Positions 6,523 to 7,854 of a stretch of 7,854 bases of DNA are shown piece after piece. Origin of the DNA: DATKWV01 sp035529405 (lineage in GTDB: Bacteria > Planctomycetota > Phycisphaerae > Sedimentisphaerales > Anaerobacaceae); contig DATKWV010000163.1 of the NCBI GenBank assembly GCA_035529405.1, positions 1 through 7,854 on the forward strand, written 5' to 3'. A program made the translations under genes and the position numbers. The notes beneath the pieces were generated by a model. The model was not told the DNA's origin and did not search any database. It was given only the letters and a program-made list of their open reading frames with translations. Every line of letters starts with the position of its first letter. Position 1 is the first letter of the stretch.

Positions 6523-7502
6523 GTACCTCCCAACACGAAAGAATATTGATTATGCCGGCGGCGGGACTGGGCGATTTGATTATGGCTGCCCCGGTTATCA
6601 GGGCCTTAAGGCAGCGGTTTCCCCGGGCCTGTCTTGTCGTACTGGCCCACCGTGCTCGCGGCGCAGCAGAACTTGCAGCGTGTATGCCGTATCTTGATGA
6701 GGTAGTTGATTTTCCCCTGCGGCGTTACTCATGGCCGGCTGTAATAAGGTTTTTTCTTGGTGACTATTGGCCGATGCTGCTGAAGCTGCGCCGAAAGAGA
6801 TTTGACACCGGCATAATACTGGCCCCAAACCCTATCCGCTCGATATTGGTAAAAATGCTGGGACTGAAAAGCTGTTTAGTTGCCAGGGAAAAGGGCCATC
6901 CCACAAAGGTCGGACTGCGGCTGGCGGCCCAGTTGGGATGCTCACCTGAGCCATTGGACTTTGGTTTGATTGTTCCCGATGTGCCGCTGCAGACCATATT
7001 GCCTGAATCTTTGCCGCGCCCCTGGATAGGATTGCACCCGTTTTCAGCTATGAGCTGGCGCGGCTGGAAAGACTTCGAACAGCTCATTACCAAACTGCAG
7101 AAACTCAAAGGTACCGTTATACTGCTGGGCAAAGAAGCCGGCCATAATCGCATCGAGGGCGTCTGTGACCTGGTGAACAGGTTATCCGTCAGGCAACTGA
7201 CAGCGGTAATCAAAAACCTTGACGTGCTTGCCAGTTGTGATTCCGGTCCGATGCACATCGGCTTTGCAGTCGGTACCGCTACCGTGGCAATATTCGGGCC
7301 TGTTCCGCCACATTTGAGAATGCCGTTGACCAACGCTGACAGGCATTGCGCGGTTTATCACAGCCGTGCCGGCAAAACCGAACATACCGGCGTAAAGGAA
7401 CGATGCCCCCTGAAGGATACCGGCTTTGATGATATCAGTGCCGACCGGGTTTACCGGGAAATAGTCAGAATTTTAGGCCTTGGCGGGATTAGTTCTTCTT
7501 AA
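6519..7502 (+). CDS. Family 9 glycosyltransferase (ADP-heptose:LPS heptosyltransferase-like)
   Basis: The 327-residue product belongs to the GT-B family 9, whose best-known members add heptose to the inner core of lipopolysaccharide in the cytoplasm. PAAGLGDLIMAAPVIRAL (13-30) is the characteristic N-terminal loop, with Asp19 matching the proposed catalytic base. IGLHPFSAMSWRGW (about 178-191) is the donor-site stretch that reads HPGxxxxxKxW in classic members. DSGPMHIGFAVGTATVAI (241-258) is the family signature near the nucleotide-sugar site. The ATG overlaps the stop of the GT4 gene as ATGA; the GAAGG before it is only one base away, so re-initiation after GT4 is likely. A TTG at 6486 would add 11 residues, but the coupled ATG is preferred. 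It suggests an LPS-type or heptose-containing surface glycan, although family 9 also includes other sugars. The 3' end overlaps the converging methyltransferase gene by 14 bp. Confidence 0.88.
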   Translation: MSTSQHERILIMPAAGLGDLIMAAPVIRALRQRFPRACLVVLAHRARGAAELAACMPYLDEVVDFPLRRYSWPAVIRFFLGDYWPMLLKLRRKRFDTGIILAPNPIRSILVKMLGLKSCLVAREKGHPTKVGLRLAAQLGCSPEPLDFGLIVPDVPLQTILPESLPRPWIGLHPFSAMSWRGWKDFEQLITKLQKLKGTVILLGKEAGHNRIEGVCDLVNRLSVRQLTAVIKNLDVLASCDSGPMHIGFAVGTATVAIFGPVPPHLRMPLTNADRHCAVYHSRAGKTEHTGVKERCPLKDTGFDDISADRVYREIVRILGLGGISSS

Positions 7503-7854
7503 CGACTATTTCTATAGAGTATTCTCCGACTGCCGGAGAGTTCGGACCGGTGACGTAATAGCCCTCGTCACAGACTTTTGCCTCGACTATTTCGTAATCG
7601 CTGAGGCTTCTTTGTATCAATGGTATCACGCCAGTAGTGTCAGGCGGTTCATCTCTATCCAACAAGAAGAACCGCTTGTGCGTGTTATTCCAGCGGCTGG
7701 GCAGGGTCTTCTTTCTCTCATACAGCTCCCTTTCAGGCAAATAGAGAATGAGATACCCGCCGGGTTTAAGAACTCTCCACCAGTTTTTAATCGCCGCTTG
7801 AGCATCTTCAAGGTGCTCAAGGGTATGGGACGAATAGACAAAATCAAACATTGC
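7489..7854 (-). CDS. Class I SAM-dependent methyltransferase, C-terminal part
   Basis: The frame is open to the right edge, so the true start and the SAM-binding motif I lie outside the window; 121 residues are visible. An internal ATG (7849-7851) cannot be the start because FDFVYSSHTLEHLED right after it corresponds to the motif II region of Methyltransf_11-type enzymes, about the middle of the fold. RVLKPGGYLILYLPE is the matching next strand-loop-strand. The part after ERKKTLPSRWNNTHKR is typical of methyltransferases found among surface-glycan genes, where they modify sugars or carrier-linked intermediates, but quinone or other small-molecule targets are equally possible. It is on the opposite strand from the transferase operon and ends tail to tail inside GT9, so it belongs to a separate transcript entering from the right. 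Confidence 0.85.
   Translation of the reverse strand, partial: AMFDFVYSSHTLEHLEDAQAAIKNWWRVLKPGGYLILYLPERELYERKKTLPSRWNNTHKRFFLLDRDEPPDTTGVIPLIQRSLSDYEIVEAKVCDEGYYVTGPNSPAVGEYSIEIVVKKN

Noticed and set aside
6764..7333. 189-codon open frame on the minus strand inside the GT9 gene
   Set aside because: It is fully antisense to a well-supported GT9 coding region with all its motifs, its translation shows no recognisable domain, and its start lacks a good ribosome-binding site context. It is a shadow frame.

Overview
The window looks like a chromosomal segment from a planctomycete-type bacterium, most likely of the Phycisphaerae. This is an inference from two things: the DUF362 protein ends in a dockerin-like pair of calcium loops of a style common in that group, and a run of cell-surface glycosyltransferase genes lies next to it. 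Base composition looks close to balanced throughout, and I see no insertion sequence, phage gene, CRISPR array or RNA gene.

Left part (1-2257), all on the minus strand. At the left edge is the first 28 codons of a secreted protein, essentially only its signal peptide, with its own sigma70-like promoter (149-177). Upstream of it lies a 628-residue membrane-anchored DUF362 protein (296-2182): three transmembrane helices, a DUF362 domain on the outer face, and a C-terminal dockerin-like module. It has a near-consensus promoter (2229-2257) with a perfect 13-bp palindrome between the -35 and -10 boxes.

Centre (2183-2457). This divergent intergenic region holds the two back-to-back promoters, several short inverted repeats and four CCCGG-like boxes about one helical turn apart.

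Right part (2458-7502), plus strand. Four glycosyltransferase genes are packed as one operon. In order they are: a DPM1/GtrB-like family 2 transferase with two membrane helices; a large GT-C (family 39/PMT_2-like) polytopic transferase; a family 4 retaining transferase; and a family 9 heptosyltransferase-like enzyme. Junctions are an 8-bp overlap, a 14-bp gap and a 4-bp ATGA overlap. A coherent reading is that the GT2 enzyme charges a polyprenyl phosphate with a sugar, the GT-C enzyme transfers that sugar on the periplasmic side, and the GT4 and GT9 enzymes build a cytoplasmic glycan such as an LPS core or surface polysaccharide. Acceptors and sugars cannot be read from sequence.

Right edge (7489-7854), minus strand. 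The C-terminal part of a class I SAM-dependent methyltransferase converges on the operon and overlaps the GT9 gene by 14 bp.

The families are all known. The more unusual points are the architecture of the DUF362 protein, the ordered structure of the divergent control region, and the GT2/GT-C donor pair without a visible flippase.
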